Shown: one piece after another, positions 18,604-29,423 of the stretch | Position numbering within the stretch: the stretch's first letter is position 1 | Layout: every line of letters begins with the position of its first letter | Assembly (NCBI GenBank): GCA_017744915.1 | Contig: JAGIAH010000006.1 | Coordinates: 168,941 to 232,940 of the forward strand | Length of the DNA stretch: 64,000 nucleotides | Direction of reading: 5' to 3' | Source of the DNA: Agrobacterium tumefaciens | Lineage (GTDB): Bacteria > Pseudomonadota > Alphaproteobacteria > Rhizobiales > Rhizobiaceae | Program-made: the position numbers and the translations under genes | The notes under the pieces: generated by a model | Told to the model about the DNA's origin: nothing | Seen by the model: only the letters and a program-made list of their open reading frames with translations | Database searches by the model: none

Positions 18604-19545
18604 TCAATTCTTGGCCTGATAGTTCTTGAGGTTCGCCGGCGTGACCAGTTCGAAGGGAACGAAGACCTTCTTGTCGATGGTTTCGCCCTTGGCGAGTTTC
18701 AGCGCTGCATCCAGCGCACCCTTGCCCTGGCCTGCGGCATTCTGGAAAACGCTCACATCCAGATCACCCGCCGCCATCGCCGCAAGCGCGTCCTGCGTGG
18801 CGTCGATGCCGGCGATGATGACGCTGTCCATCGACCGGCCGGCCGCCTTCAGAGACTGGATGGCGCCGATGGCCATCTCGTCATTGTTGGAAATGACGGC
18901 ATCGAACTCCACGCCTGCCGAAAGCCAGTTGGTCATCAGGTCCGAGCCCTGCGTGCGCGACCAGTTGGCGGACTGTTCCTCAACAAGCTTGATGAAGCTG
19001 CAGTCGGGCGTGGCGACAACATCCTTGATATCCTGCGTGCGCATACGCGCCGCCTGGTTGGAAAGCTCGCCCATCATCACCACGGCCCTGGCTTCCGTCT
19101 TGCCCGCTGCCTTCAACAGCCGGCAGACTTCCTGCGTCTGCAGGGTGCCCGACTGCTTTTCATCGGAGGCGACAAAGGCCTGTTTGTCCGGCAGGCTGTC
19201 GAGATTGACCGGCTGACGGTTGACATAAACAAGCGGAATGCCGGCTGCGGCAGCGGCCTGCGAAAGTGCTACGGTCGCGTCGGTATCGACGGGATTGACG
19301 ATGATGGCATCGACGCCGGCGGCGACGAAATTCTGCACCTGGCTAAGCTGCTTGCCGACATCGTTCTGCGCATCCTCGACCTGCAGTGAAACGCCGTTCA
19401 TGCCCTTGGAATAATCGATCATGCCGTTGCGCAGCACGGTCAGGAAATTATCGTCGAACAGCGCCATCGAAACCCCGACGGTCTCAGCCGACGCGCCCGT
19501 CGCCAGCATGGCGGCGAAAGCTGCAATTGCAAAATGTCTTTTCAT
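18604..19545 (-). CDS. RbsB-type sugar-binding protein 2
   Basis: 313 residues from the ATG at 19545, with GGAGGAG upstream; the frame to 19623 adds a non-signal extension. The signal peptide (about 1-19, ending SAE) precedes a type I periplasmic-binding protein with FDDNFLTVLRNG, VDAIIVNPVDTDAT, NNDEMAIGAIQSLKAAG and GIDATQDALAAM. It is the first gene after the LacI regulator on the minus strand and is a paralogue of the next binding protein. Having two of these without membrane components suggests two ligands using one shared permease elsewhere. Confidence 0.86.
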   Translation of the reverse strand: MKRHFAIAAFAAMLATGASAETVGVSMALFDDNFLTVLRNGMIDYSKGMNGVSLQVEDAQNDVGKQLSQVQNFVAAGVDAIIVNPVDTDATVALSQAAAAAGIPLVYVNRQPVNLDSLPDKQAFVASDEKQSGTLQTQEVCRLLKAAGKTEARAVVMMGELSNQAARMRTQDIKDVVATPDCSFIKLVEEQSANWSRTQGSDLMTNWLSAGVEFDAVISNNDEMAIGAIQSLKAAGRSMDSVIIAGIDATQDALAAMAAGDLDVSVFQNAAGQGKGALDAALKLAKGETIDKKVFVPFELVTPANLKNYQAKN

Positions 19546-19799
19546 GTCGTTCTCCTCCAAAACCCTTGAAAAGAACCGGTTGCGCCCTCTCGCGCATTTC
19601 GCGCTGTCATGGCTTTCCGGCAAAAGCTGCCCCTTCGCCGCGAAGGAAAATCCGCGGCGTCAAGCAACCCTGAAATAATCTAATGTCGTGAAGGTCGGCC
19701 TCCTGCCCGCTCCACAGGCGGCCAAGATTTCCTAGTCCGGTCGCGGCGTCAACGCGTCAGCAGCAGACAAAACCATCAAGCATGATAGAAACAGGCACA

Positions 19800-19817
19800 G
19801 GATTCATGATTGAATCC
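19800..19817. promoter_or_regulatory. Candidate LacI-type operator upstream of the binding-protein operon
   Basis: GGATTCA and TGAATCC form a 7-bp perfect dyad with a 4-nt centre. The right part, ATGATTGAATCC (19806-19817), recurs with one change (ATGATGGAATCC) at 20913-20924, upstream of the LacI gene at 19827-20855. Position and recurrence suggest a shared operator for that regulator. The site is about 260 bp from the binding-protein start, which weakens the case. Confidence 0.35.
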
Positions 19818-19826
19818 ATCAAACCA

Positions 19827-20855
19827 TCATAGGCTCTCAGGAACCCACAGATGTGCGGGCACGAAACGCTGCCCCGGCGTTTCCGCCATGCCGTGTTCGA
19901 TGGTGTGAACCATGGTGGCCAGAAGGTCGGCGCAGAGTTCGCGCAGCGGGGTCTGGAACACGCCGCTGATGCGCCGTTCCAGGAGCGCTTGACGGGATTC
20001 GGGGGTGAGTTCATTCACCAGACAGACGATGTTTTCCTGCTGGTTTTCCTGCTGCAACGCCTCGATCACCCCCTCCATGCCGCCGCCGACGCAATAGATG
20101 CCGACGAGATCCCGGTGCTTGGCAATGGTGTCCATGACCAGTTCATAAGTGAGCCGGCGTGTTTCCAGCGTAATCAGCGCATCCATTACCTCGAATTCCG
20201 GCGCATATTCGCGCATGTAACTTCGAAACCCGGTTTCGCGCAGGGAATGACCATGGAAACGGTGGCCGCCGAGGAGAAGAAGCACCTTGCCTTTACCGCG
20301 TGCCAGCCGGGAGATCATCCATGCCGCCGTGCGCCCGACCTTCATGTTGTTGGCGCCGAGATAGGCTTCCCGCACACCCTGGGCAAAATCGGAGAGCAGC
20401 GAAAACGTCGGTATGCCCTTGGCCTTCAGCGCTTCGACGGCAGCCGTGACATCGTGATGGTCGGGCCCGGTTGCGGCCACCGCCTGCACGCGGCCCTTCA
20501 TGCCGGTCAGCAGCGCCGCAAGCTCGCTCGGCTCGCCCGACTGGGCGAATTCGATGCGCAGATTGAGATGACGATCCCTGACGTTGCGCGCCGCTAGCTC
20601 CAGCTCGTCAGCAAAGGTCTGATAAAAGGCATGCCGTTCCTTGCGCAGGATGATGCCGAGACTATAGGATGGCAGATCGGCCAGCATGCGCTGGCGAATG
20701 ATGTTGGTGGCGTGAAAACCGATCTTCTCCGCCGCCTCGAACACCCGCCGCGCGGTCTCCTCCCGCACCGGCAGGCGGCCGTTCAGCACCCGGTCGACGG
20801 TGGCGACGCTGACGCCGGCGGCTTTTGCGACATCGGTGATGGTTGGACGCTTCAT
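19827..20855 (-). CDS. LacI-family transcriptional regulator
   Basis: 342 residues from the ATG at 20855, with GGGAG 5 nt upstream; the frame to 20897 adds a non-helical leader. The DNA-binding head is RPTITDVAKAAGVSVATVDR. The effector domain resembles ribose/inositol-type binding proteins (LGIILRKERHAFYQTF, TGPDHHDVTAAVEALKAKG), matching the class of the two binding proteins downstream. It is 281 bp upstream of them in the same direction and probably controls that operon and itself. Confidence 0.88.
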   Translation of the reverse strand: MKRPTITDVAKAAGVSVATVDRVLNGRLPVREETARRVFEAAEKIGFHATNIIRQRMLADLPSYSLGIILRKERHAFYQTFADELELAARNVRDRHLNLRIEFAQSGEPSELAALLTGMKGRVQAVAATGPDHHDVTAAVEALKAKGIPTFSLLSDFAQGVREAYLGANNMKVGRTAAWMISRLARGKGKVLLLLGGHRFHGHSLRETGFRSYMREYAPEFEVMDALITLETRRLTYELVMDTIAKHRDLVGIYCVGGGMEGVIEALQQENQQENIVCLVNELTPESRQALLERRISGVFQTPLRELCADLLATMVHTIEHGMAETPGQRFVPAHLWVPESL

Positions 20856-20912
20856 GTTGGCTCCCGCAGGCGGAAAGATTCCTGTCATATCTCGCAAAAC
20901 ATGTCACGGATG

Positions 20913-20924
20913 ATGATGGAATCC
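20913..20924. promoter_or_regulatory. Second copy of the ATGATkGAATCC motif, upstream of the LacI gene
   Basis: ATGATGGAATCC here matches 11 of 12 bases of the motif at 19806-19817. It lies 58 bp upstream of the LacI start codon, where an autoregulatory site would be expected. Support is limited to the match and the position. Confidence 0.3.
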
Positions 20925-21031
20925 AACATGGGCGAAGGGATATGGCGGGGAGTACCGTGGTCCGAATGCTGAGGCGGCATCTCTCGGGTGGCGCCCGCTT
21001 TACCATCGACACGACTAGTCCACCACGCCTC

Positions 21032-21157
21032 CTCCCCTCATCCCTGTGCTTGTCACAGGGATCCAGCCAGCCCAAGTCCTTGGGCTAAAAAAGTCTCTCC
21101 GCCGCGCGGACGCGTGTCGGCTGAATTCCTGCGACAAGCACAGGAATGAGGGGGAAT
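21032..21157. repeat. RIME-like mosaic palindromic repeat
   Basis: The element has inverted ends. The left end includes ATCCCTGTG-cttgt-CACAGGGAT (21040-21062) followed by CCAGCC. The right end carries the same block in reverse (ATTCCTG ... CAGGAAT at 21125-21147, preceded by GGCTGA). Between them is a perfect hairpin AGCCCAAG/CTTGGGCT (21069-21086). Size, double palindromes and an intergenic site match rhizobial intergenic mosaic elements (RIME). A diverged single block recurs at 59896-59926. Confidence 0.7.
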
Positions 21158-21345
21158 GGGGTAGGCTGGGTTGGTATGGGCCAACGCAAGAAAATCGTCG
21201 TCCAGCGGCCTGAACGGCCCAACCATCGTGAGGAAACCGCGCCAGCAGTATTCATACCCGCGACATTCATGCCGTTTGACAGCAGCATCCGTACCGCCTC
21301 ACGACGGCATTCGCCTATATCCCGATACCGAATGCCGCTATCCCG

Positions 21346-22551
21346 TCAGACCCGTTCCAGCGCCACGGCAATACCCTGTCCGACGCCGATGCACATGGTG
21401 GCGAGCGCAAGCCGCTTGCCGGTGAGCGAAAGTTCGAGCGCCGCCGTGCCGGCAATGCGGGCACCCGACATGCCAAGCGGATGACCGAGCGCGATCGCGC
21501 CGCCATTGGCATTTACCCGCGCATCGTCATCGGCAATGCCAAGTTGGCGCAAAGTCGCCAGACCCTGGCTGGCGAAGGCCTCGTTCAGCTCGATCACGTC
21601 AAGCTGTTCCTGTTTCAACCCGAGACGCGCTAAAAGCTTGGCCGAAGCCGGGGCCGGGCCGATGCCCATGACGCGCGGCGGCACGCCGGCGGCGGCACCG
21701 CCGAGAATGCGGGCAACCGGTGTCAGGCCATATTTCTTCGCCGCTTCTGCTGAAGCGATGATGAGGGCGGCCGCGCCATCATTGACACCCGATGCATTGC
21801 CCGCGGTCACCGACGCGCCATCGCGCTTGTTCACCGGCTTCAGCTTCGCCAGCGCTTCGAGACTGGTCGCGCGCGGATGTTCGTCCTTCGAGACAACAAG
21901 CGGATCGCCCTTGCGCTGCGGGATCGTCACCGAAACGATTTCCTTGTCGAGACGGCCATTGGCCTGCGCATCCGCCGCCTTCTGCTGGCTGCGCACGGCA
22001 AAGGCGTCCTGATCCTCACGCGAGACCTGATAATCGACCGCGACATTGTCGCCCGTTTCCGGCATGGAATCGACGCCATATTGCGCCTTCATCAGCGGAT
22101 TGACGAAACGCCAGCCGATGGTGGTGTCGTAAATTTCGGCATTGCGCGAAAAGGCGCTCTCCGCCTTGGGCAGAACGAAGGGCGCGCGGCTCATGCTTTC
22201 CACGCCGCCGGCGATCATCAGTTCCGCCTCGCCCGATTTGACTGCGCGCGCAGCTGCGATGACGGCATCCATGCCGGAGCCGCACAGCCGGTTGATGGTG
22301 GTTCCGGTCACGGAAACCGGCAGGCCGGCAAGCAGCAGCGACATGCGCGCCACGTTGCGGTTGTCCTCGCCCGCCTGATTGGCGCAGCCGAAGATCACAT
22401 CCTCGACGGCCTCCCAATCGACGGAAGGATTGCGTTCCATCAGCGCCTTCAGCGGCACCGCGCCGAGATCGTCGGCGCGAACGGAGGAGAGCGCGCCGCC
22501 GAAGCGGCCGATGGGCGTGCGGATGTAACCGCAGATATAGGCTTCGGTCAT
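21346..22551 (-). CDS. pcaF: Beta-ketoadipyl-CoA thiolase
   Basis: 401 residues from the ATG at 22551; the frame to 22605 adds an unlikely leader. It is a thiolase with the acylation cysteine in NRLCGSGMDAV (Cys90), the catalytic histidine in GGAIALGHPLGMSGARI, and the second cysteine in TMCIGVGQG. PcaF cleaves beta-ketoadipyl-CoA to succinyl-CoA and acetyl-CoA, the last step of the protocatechuate branch. A generic acetyl-CoA acetyltransferase would look similar. The order pcaI-pcaJ-pcaF on one strand next to pcaR decides the assignment. It follows pcaJ after 10 nt. Confidence 0.95.
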   Translation of the reverse strand: MTEAYICGYIRTPIGRFGGALSSVRADDLGAVPLKALMERNPSVDWEAVEDVIFGCANQAGEDNRNVARMSLLLAGLPVSVTGTTINRLCGSGMDAVIAAARAVKSGEAELMIAGGVESMSRAPFVLPKAESAFSRNAEIYDTTIGWRFVNPLMKAQYGVDSMPETGDNVAVDYQVSREDQDAFAVRSQQKAADAQANGRLDKEIVSVTIPQRKGDPLVVSKDEHPRATSLEALAKLKPVNKRDGASVTAGNASGVNDGAAALIIASAEAAKKYGLTPVARILGGAAAGVPPRVMGIGPAPASAKLLARLGLKQEQLDVIELNEAFASQGLATLRQLGIADDDARVNANGGAIALGHPLGMSGARIAGTAALELSLTGKRLALATMCIGVGQGIAVALERV

Positions 22552-22561
22552 CGGTGTTTCC

Positions 22562-23257
22562 TCAAAGTTCCGGTGCGACGAGATCGGCAACTTCGCTATC
22601 CACATGAAGCGGCGCGCCGGTCATGGCCTGCAATTCCTCGAATGTCATCGCCGGCAGTTTTTCGCGCAGCACAAAACGGCCGTCCACCACGTCGATCACC
22701 GCATGGCTGGTATAGATTCGGGTGATGCAGCCGACGCCGGTGAGAGGGAAGGCGCATTTTTCAACCAGCTTCGGTTCGCCATTCTTGGTCACATGTTCGG
22801 TGATGACGAAGACCTGCTTGGCCCCATGGACCAGATCCATGGCCCCGCCGACGGCCGGCACGCCCTTGGAGCCGACGCGCCAATTGGCGAGATCGCCATT
22901 CTGCGCCACCTGATAGGCCCCGAGGATCGCCACATCGAGATGCCCGCCGCGCACCATGGCGAAGCTGTCGGCATGGTGAAAGAAGGCGGCACCGGGCTTC
23001 AGCGTCACGGCCTTTTTGCCGGCATTGATGAGGTTCCAGTCCTCTTCGCCTTCCGGCGGCGCCTCCCCGAAATTCAGAATGCCGTTTTCGGTGTGGAAGA
23101 TCGCCTGACGGCCGGGCGGCTGATACCGCGCCACCATCTCCGGAAAGCCGATGCCAAGGTTGACGTAAGCGCCGTCCTCAATGTCCTGCGCCGCACGCCA
23201 GGCGATCTGGGCGTTGGAGAGCTTGATGTCTTCGCGGTTGTCGATGGTCTTTGTCAT
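22562..23257 (-). CDS. pcaJ: 3-oxoadipate CoA-transferase subunit B
   Basis: 231 residues from the ATG at 23257, which overlaps the pcaI stop by 4 nt; the longer frame to 23422 lies within pcaI. It is a CoA-transferase family I beta chain, with VNLGIGFPEMVARY near the N terminus and the catalytic glutamate in FHTENGILNFGEAP. With PcaI it transfers CoA from succinyl-CoA to beta-ketoadipate. Overlapping reading frames suggest translational coupling for an equimolar heteromer. Confidence 0.95.
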   Translation of the reverse strand: MTKTIDNREDIKLSNAQIAWRAAQDIEDGAYVNLGIGFPEMVARYQPPGRQAIFHTENGILNFGEAPPEGEEDWNLINAGKKAVTLKPGAAFFHHADSFAMVRGGHLDVAILGAYQVAQNGDLANWRVGSKGVPAVGGAMDLVHGAKQVFVITEHVTKNGEPKLVEKCAFPLTGVGCITRIYTSHAVIDVVDGRFVLREKLPAMTFEELQAMTGAPLHVDSEVADLVAPEL

Positions 23258-23961
23258 GCGTAGGCTACTCCCGCACGAATGAGAACTTCTTCCTGTTGCG
23301 GATCGGGGATTTCCACCACGCCGTTCACAAAAATGCCTGGCGTCACGACATGCTCCGGATCGATTTCGCCGGCGGCGACGATCTTTGAGACCTGCGCGAT
23401 GGTGGTTTTTGCGGCCATGCACATCAGCGGGTTAAAATTGCGCCCAGCCTTGTTGTAGGTGAGGTTGCCATAGGTATCGCCAAGCTCCGCCTTGACGATG
23501 GCGAAATCCGCCTTCAACCAGCGTTCCTGCACATAGGAGCGGCCGTCAAATTCCGCGATGACCTTGCCATTGGCCAGTTCGGTGCCGAAGCCCGTTGGGG
23601 TGTAAAAGGCCGGAATGCCCGCACCGCCAGCGCGGATACGCTCGGCAAGCGTGCCCTGCGGCACCAGTTCCAGCTCGATCTCACCGGCCAGATACCGGTC
23701 GGTGAAAGCGCGCGGATCAGAAGAGCGCGGGAAGGAGCAGATCATCTTTTTTACCATGCCCGCATCGATCATCGCGGCGATGCCGATGCGCCCGTTGCCG
23801 GCATTATTGTTGATAACCGTCAGGTTCTTCGGTCCCTTGTCGATCAGCGCGTGGATCAGCTCGATCGGCGCGCCGGAGCCACCAAAACCGCCGATCATGA
23901 TCGTCGCACCGTCGCCGATGCTGGAAAGCGCCTCTTCGGCGCTCTTGATTGTCTTATCCAT
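23254..23961 (-). CDS. pcaI: 3-oxoadipate CoA-transferase subunit A
   Basis: 235 residues from the ATG at 23961, with GGAGG 8 nt upstream. The frame opens at 24084, but that part runs through the pcaR-side control region. The CoA-transferase alpha-chain glycine loop GGFGGSGAPIELI is near residue 22, followed by LTVINNNAGNG. It is the first gene of the pcaIJF operon, divergent from pcaR with a 138-bp gap containing an IclR-type box. Confidence 0.95.
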   Translation of the reverse strand: MDKTIKSAEEALSSIGDGATIMIGGFGGSGAPIELIHALIDKGPKNLTVINNNAGNGRIGIAAMIDAGMVKKMICSFPRSSDPRAFTDRYLAGEIELELVPQGTLAERIRAGGAGIPAFYTPTGFGTELANGKVIAEFDGRSYVQERWLKADFAIVKAELGDTYGNLTYNKAGRNFNPLMCMAAKTTIAQVSKIVAAGEIDPEHVVTPGIFVNGVVEIPDPQQEEVLIRAGVAYA

Positions 23962-24051
23962 TCTCAAAACCTCCATCCAGCCGAGCGGATGGACCGGCAA
24001 GGCTGCGTGGCGATGAGGTAAAGCCGAAATTACCTCGACGGCAAGGGTTTT

Positions 24052-24084
24052 GTGCGTTATATGATTTTTGTTCGCATATCGCAC
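24052..24084. promoter_or_regulatory. PcaR (IclR-type) operator region between pcaI and pcaR
   Basis: GTTCGCATATCGCAC (24070-24084) agrees at 12 of 15 positions with the Pseudomonas PcaR box as I recall it, GTTCGATAATCGCAC. Its reverse complement resembles a second element just upstream, GTGCGTTATATGATT (24052-24066, 10 of 15), so two sites may be in tandem. PcaR of this family activates pcaIJF with beta-ketoadipate and often represses itself. Distances of 91-123 bp to pcaI and 16 bp to pcaR allow both roles. Confidence 0.6.
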
Positions 24085-24830
24085 AAATGGAGCTTAGGCA
24101 TGGCCGTCAGCGAAAGAGACATGATGGGCGGTCTCGCAAAGGGATTGCGGGTGATCGAGGCCTTCAGCGCCGAGCGGCCGCGATTGTCCATCTCCGATGC
24201 CGCCGAGATCACCGGGCTGGACCGCGCCACGACGCGCCGCTGTCTGCTGACCCTTTCGGAGCTCGGTTATGCCGCCTATGATGGCAAGTTCTTTACCGTC
24301 ACGCCAAAAGTGCTGCGGCTCGGCACCGGCTGCCTTGCCACCATGCCGCTGCCGAAGATCGTGCAGCCTCTCATCGACCATCTCTCAGAGGAGATCGGCC
24401 AGAGCACCTCCGTTTCGATTCTGGACGAGACCGAAATCGTTTATGTCGCCCGCGCCGCCCAGCAGCGGGTCATGTCGATTGCGCTGATGCCGGGGTCACG
24501 CCTGCCCGCCTATTGCACCTCAATGGGCCGCGTCCTTCTTTCCGCGCAGCCAGCCGAGCGGCGGCGCGGCATTCTCGAAGCCTCCCGGCTGGTCGCCCGC
24601 ACGGAAAAGACGATCACCGACATGGACGCCCTGCTCGCCGAAATCGAAGTGACCGCTCATCGCGGTTATGCCCTGATCGATCAGGAAGTTGAAATCGGTC
24701 TTCGCTCCATCGCCGTGCCGCTGAAAGGCGTGCGTGGCCAGACGGTCGCCGCCCTCAATGTCGGGCTCGCCGCCTCGGTCGCCTCGATGGAAGATCTGGT
24801 GGAGCGATATTTGCCGGCGCTTCTTTCCGT

Positions 24831-27044
<2,214 letters not shown>

Positions 27045-27082
27045 GAGGATCGACACAAACAGCACGAGACAAGCGGCTTGTT

Positions 27083-27111
27083 CGTCATACCGGATCAAGT
27101 CCGGCATGACG
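27083..27111. repeat. REP-like palindrome between pobA and pcaQ
   Basis: CGTCATACCGGA and TCCGGCATGACG pair at 11 of 12 positions around TCAAG. It lies between the convergent stops of pobA (27044) and pcaQ (27152). In reverse it aligns with the longer palindrome at 40633-40667, which shares the GTCAT ends and the CTTGA loop, so both seem to belong to one dispersed repeat family. It may also end transcription from both sides. Confidence 0.65.
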
Positions 27112-27151
27112 GAGGAAAGCCTCTTAGATTTTCCGACCGCCGCCCCTCGTA

Positions 27152-28093
27152 TCAGGAACCGGCCTCCGCCCTCCCATCCAGCAACTCACCTGCCGCCTCG
27201 CGGATGGCCTGCATCAGCAGCGACAGCGGCAGCGAGGGCTGCGTGTCGGCGCGGACCGTCAGCCCCACCGGGCCGCTGGTATCACCGGTCTCGACCGGCA
27301 GGATCGCCAGAATGCCGTCGGCCACATCCGCCGCCACAACACCTTCCGAGATGATCCAGATCGCATCGCTGGTGCGCAGGAAGGCGCGGCCGAAGGCATC
27401 CGACACGGTTTCGATGCGGATCGGCAGGGCCGGCACGCCGTTGGCGATCAAAAACTGCTCGACGACAGGCCCGATGACCGATTGCCGTGTCGGCATCAGC
27501 ACCGGATATTCATGCAGATGGTCGAACACCGAAAGGCCCGGTGACAGCAACGGGTGGCCGGCGCGCACCACGAAGCGCACCTTTTCCGAATAGAGATGCT
27601 CGAAGGAAAAACCCGCCATTTTCTGCGGCGCGGCGAGACGCCCAACGACGAGATCGAGATCGCCGACCCGCAATTGCTCCAGCAGCACGGCGTTTTCGCC
27701 TGTCACGATCTTCACCGGGCTGCCGGTCTTCTCGGCCAGAAAACCGGCCATCGCCTTCGGCATGATGCGGACCGAAACCGTGGGCAGAGCACCAACACGC
27801 ACCGGCGGCCCGGCGCGCGCCGCCTCCTGCGAGACCGAATCGACCGCCTGGCGCAGCGCCGTCATCGTCGCACCGGCATGGCGCAGAAACACCTCGCCAT
27901 AACGGCTGATGCGGATGCCGCGCCCTTCCCGATCAAACAGCGAGACGCCGAGAATCTCTTCCAGCTCGCGGATGGTCTTCGTCACCGCCGGCTGGCTGAC
28001 ATGCAGGATTTCCGCAGCGCGAATGACGCTTTTCTGGCGCGCCACCTCCACGAAGGTTTGCAGGTGCCGGAACTTGATACGCTGATCGACCAT
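27152..28093 (-). CDS. pcaQ: LysR-family activator of the protocatechuate genes
   Basis: 313 residues. The LysR helix-turn-helix is RHLQTFVEVARQKSVIRAAE followed by LHVSQPAVTKTIRELEEILG, and the co-inducer domain follows. It is divergent from pcaDCHGB with 94 bp between the start codons. In Agrobacterium and Sinorhizobium, PcaQ activates this operon in response to the ring-cleavage products carboxymuconate and carboxymuconolactone. A matching box lies in the shared promoter, and a perfect one precedes the transporter operon at 49982. Confidence 0.95.
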   Translation of the reverse strand: MVDQRIKFRHLQTFVEVARQKSVIRAAEILHVSQPAVTKTIRELEEILGVSLFDREGRGIRISRYGEVFLRHAGATMTALRQAVDSVSQEAARAGPPVRVGALPTVSVRIMPKAMAGFLAEKTGSPVKIVTGENAVLLEQLRVGDLDLVVGRLAAPQKMAGFSFEHLYSEKVRFVVRAGHPLLSPGLSVFDHLHEYPVLMPTRQSVIGPVVEQFLIANGVPALPIRIETVSDAFGRAFLRTSDAIWIISEGVVAADVADGILAILPVETGDTSGPVGLTVRADTQPSLPLSLLMQAIREAAGELLDGRAEAGS

Positions 28094-28100
28094 CGCTCAT

Positions 28101-28116
28101 ATAATCCACAGGTTAT
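28101..28116. promoter_or_regulatory. PcaQ box in the pcaQ-pcaD promoter
   Basis: ATAATC-CACA-GGTTAT fits the PcaQ consensus ATAACC-N4-GGTTAA with one change in each arm. It sits 72 bp upstream of the pcaD start and 8 bp before pcaQ, as expected for a LysR-type site acting on both genes. Confidence 0.8.
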
Positions 28117-28187
28117 GATTTTCATCGATAATGTCATTTTACTTAACCGGAACCGGCTTGCAATATCCTTCGCAGGAGGAGCATGCC

Positions 28188-28985
28188 ATGCATTTTCTGC
28201 GCTGCGGCGAGACTGTGATCCATTATCGCGTCAGGGGATTGGACGGCGGCAAACCTGTGATTGCCTTCATCAATTCGCTCGGCACCGATTTCCGAATCTG
28301 GGATGCGGTGATCGAGGCGCTCGGCGATGACTATGCCTATGTGCTGCACGACAAGCGCGGCCATGGCCTTTCCGATGTCGGGCGCGCTCCCTATTCCATC
28401 GACGATCATGCCGGTGACCTGATCGCACTTCTCGATCATCTCGGCGTCAAAAGCGCCGTCATCTGGGGCCTGTCGGTCGGCGGACTGATTGCGCAGGGGC
28501 TTTATGCGCGCCGGCCCGATCTCGTCCGCGCTTTGGTGCTCAGCAACACTGCCCACAAGATCGGCACGACTGAGATGTGGAATGCCCGTATCGGCAAGAT
28601 CGCCGCCGATGGCCTCGCCTCGCTGGTCGATCCCGTCATGGAGCGCTGGTTCACGTCCGCTTTCCGCCAGCCTGAGAATGCCGCCTATGCCGGCGCGCGC
28701 AACATGCTCTCGCAACAGCCGGAAGCCGGCTACAGCGGCACCTGCGCCGCCATCCGCGATGCGGATTATACCGAAGAGGCCGGGCGCATCGCCGTGCCGA
28801 CGCTCTGTGTTGCGGGTGATCAGGACGGTTCCACGCCACCGGAACTGGTGCAGTCGCTGGCGGGTCTCATCCCCGCGAGCCGCGTCGTCACCATCGCCGG
28901 CTGCGGCCACATCCCTTGCCTTGAACAGCCGCTCGTCTACGCACAGGCGGCCTCCATTTTTCTCAAGACCTTGCCGGAGCATTGA
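28188..28985 (+). CDS. pcaD: 3-Oxoadipate enol-lactonase
   Basis: 265 residues from the ATG at 28188 with AGGAGGAG upstream; the ORF to 28131 overlaps the promoter. It is an alpha/beta hydrolase with nucleophile Ser96 in GLSVGG, an aspartate in AGDQDGSTP and the histidine in GCGHIPC. It opens beta-ketoadipate enol-lactone to beta-ketoadipate. It is the first gene of pcaDCHGB. It is a stand-alone PcaD, not the PcaL fusion with PcaC. Confidence 0.95.
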   Translation: MHFLRCGETVIHYRVRGLDGGKPVIAFINSLGTDFRIWDAVIEALGDDYAYVLHDKRGHGLSDVGRAPYSIDDHAGDLIALLDHLGVKSAVIWGLSVGGLIAQGLYARRPDLVRALVLSNTAHKIGTTEMWNARIGKIAADGLASLVDPVMERWFTSAFRQPENAAYAGARNMLSQQPEAGYSGTCAAIRDADYTEEAGRIAVPTLCVAGDQDGSTPPELVQSLAGLIPASRVVTIAGCGHIPCLEQPLVYAQAASIFLKTLPEH

Positions 28986-28988
28986 CCG

Positions 28989-29423
28989 ATGGCGGACCAT
29001 ATCGACAAGAACGAACGTTTCGAACAGGGCATGAAGACCCGCCGCTCCGTGCTGGGCGATGCCCATGTCGACCGCGCGCAGACGGTGACGACCGGTTTCG
29101 ACCAGCCCTTCCAGCAGCTCATCACCGAAGCCGCCTGGGGCACCGTCTGGTCCGGAAATCACTGGACGAAGCGCGAGCGTTCGATGGTCACCATCGCCCT
29201 GCTTGCCGCGCTCGGTCAGGATGAGGAACTGGCCATGCATGTGCGCGCCACCGTCAATACCGGCGCCACCGAAGCGGATATCCGCGAGGCGCTGCTGCAT
29301 GTGGCGATCTATGCCGGCGTTCCCGCCGCCAACCACGCTTTCAAGATCGCCAAGCTTGCCCTCGCCAGCATGAAGGCCGATAGTTCCCCTGATAATTCTG
29401 GCGATGGGGAGGAGACGAAATGA
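28989..29423 (+). CDS. pcaC: 4-Carboxymuconolactone decarboxylase
   Basis: 144 residues, a small all-helical protein of the carboxymuconolactone decarboxylase/AhpD-like family. It has [35 protein letters not shown] and the conserved helix [20 protein letters not shown]. It decarboxylates gamma-carboxymuconolactone to the enol-lactone used by PcaD. The gene starts 3 nt after pcaD and overlaps pcaH by 4 nt. The last 20 residues form a charged tail of low complexity. Confidence 0.95.
   Translation: MADHIDKNERFEQGMKTRRSVLGDAHVDRAQTVTTGFDQPFQQLITEAAWGTVWSGNHWTKRERSMVTIALLAALGQDEELAMHVRATVNTGATEADIREALLHVAIYAGVPAANHAFKIAKLALASMKADSSPDNSGDGEETK

Larger units (their letters stand above)
20856..21345. 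other. 490-bp intergenic region upstream of the LacI gene and downstream of pcaF
   Basis: No gene is supported here. The left end should hold the promoter of the LacI gene. The middle (about 21032-21157) is a mosaic palindromic element described separately. The stretch from about 21160 to 21345 just past the pcaF stop shows nothing recognisable. Confidence 0.7.

Noticed and set aside
17544..19545. One of the two paralogous binding proteins as a decaying duplicate
   Set aside because: Both are full length with intact signal peptides, ribosome sites and ligand-site motifs.
21032..21157. Insertion sequence end or CRISPR-like repeat
   Set aside because: No transposase, target duplication or regular spacers. 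The structure is a single mosaic of palindromes with inverted ends.
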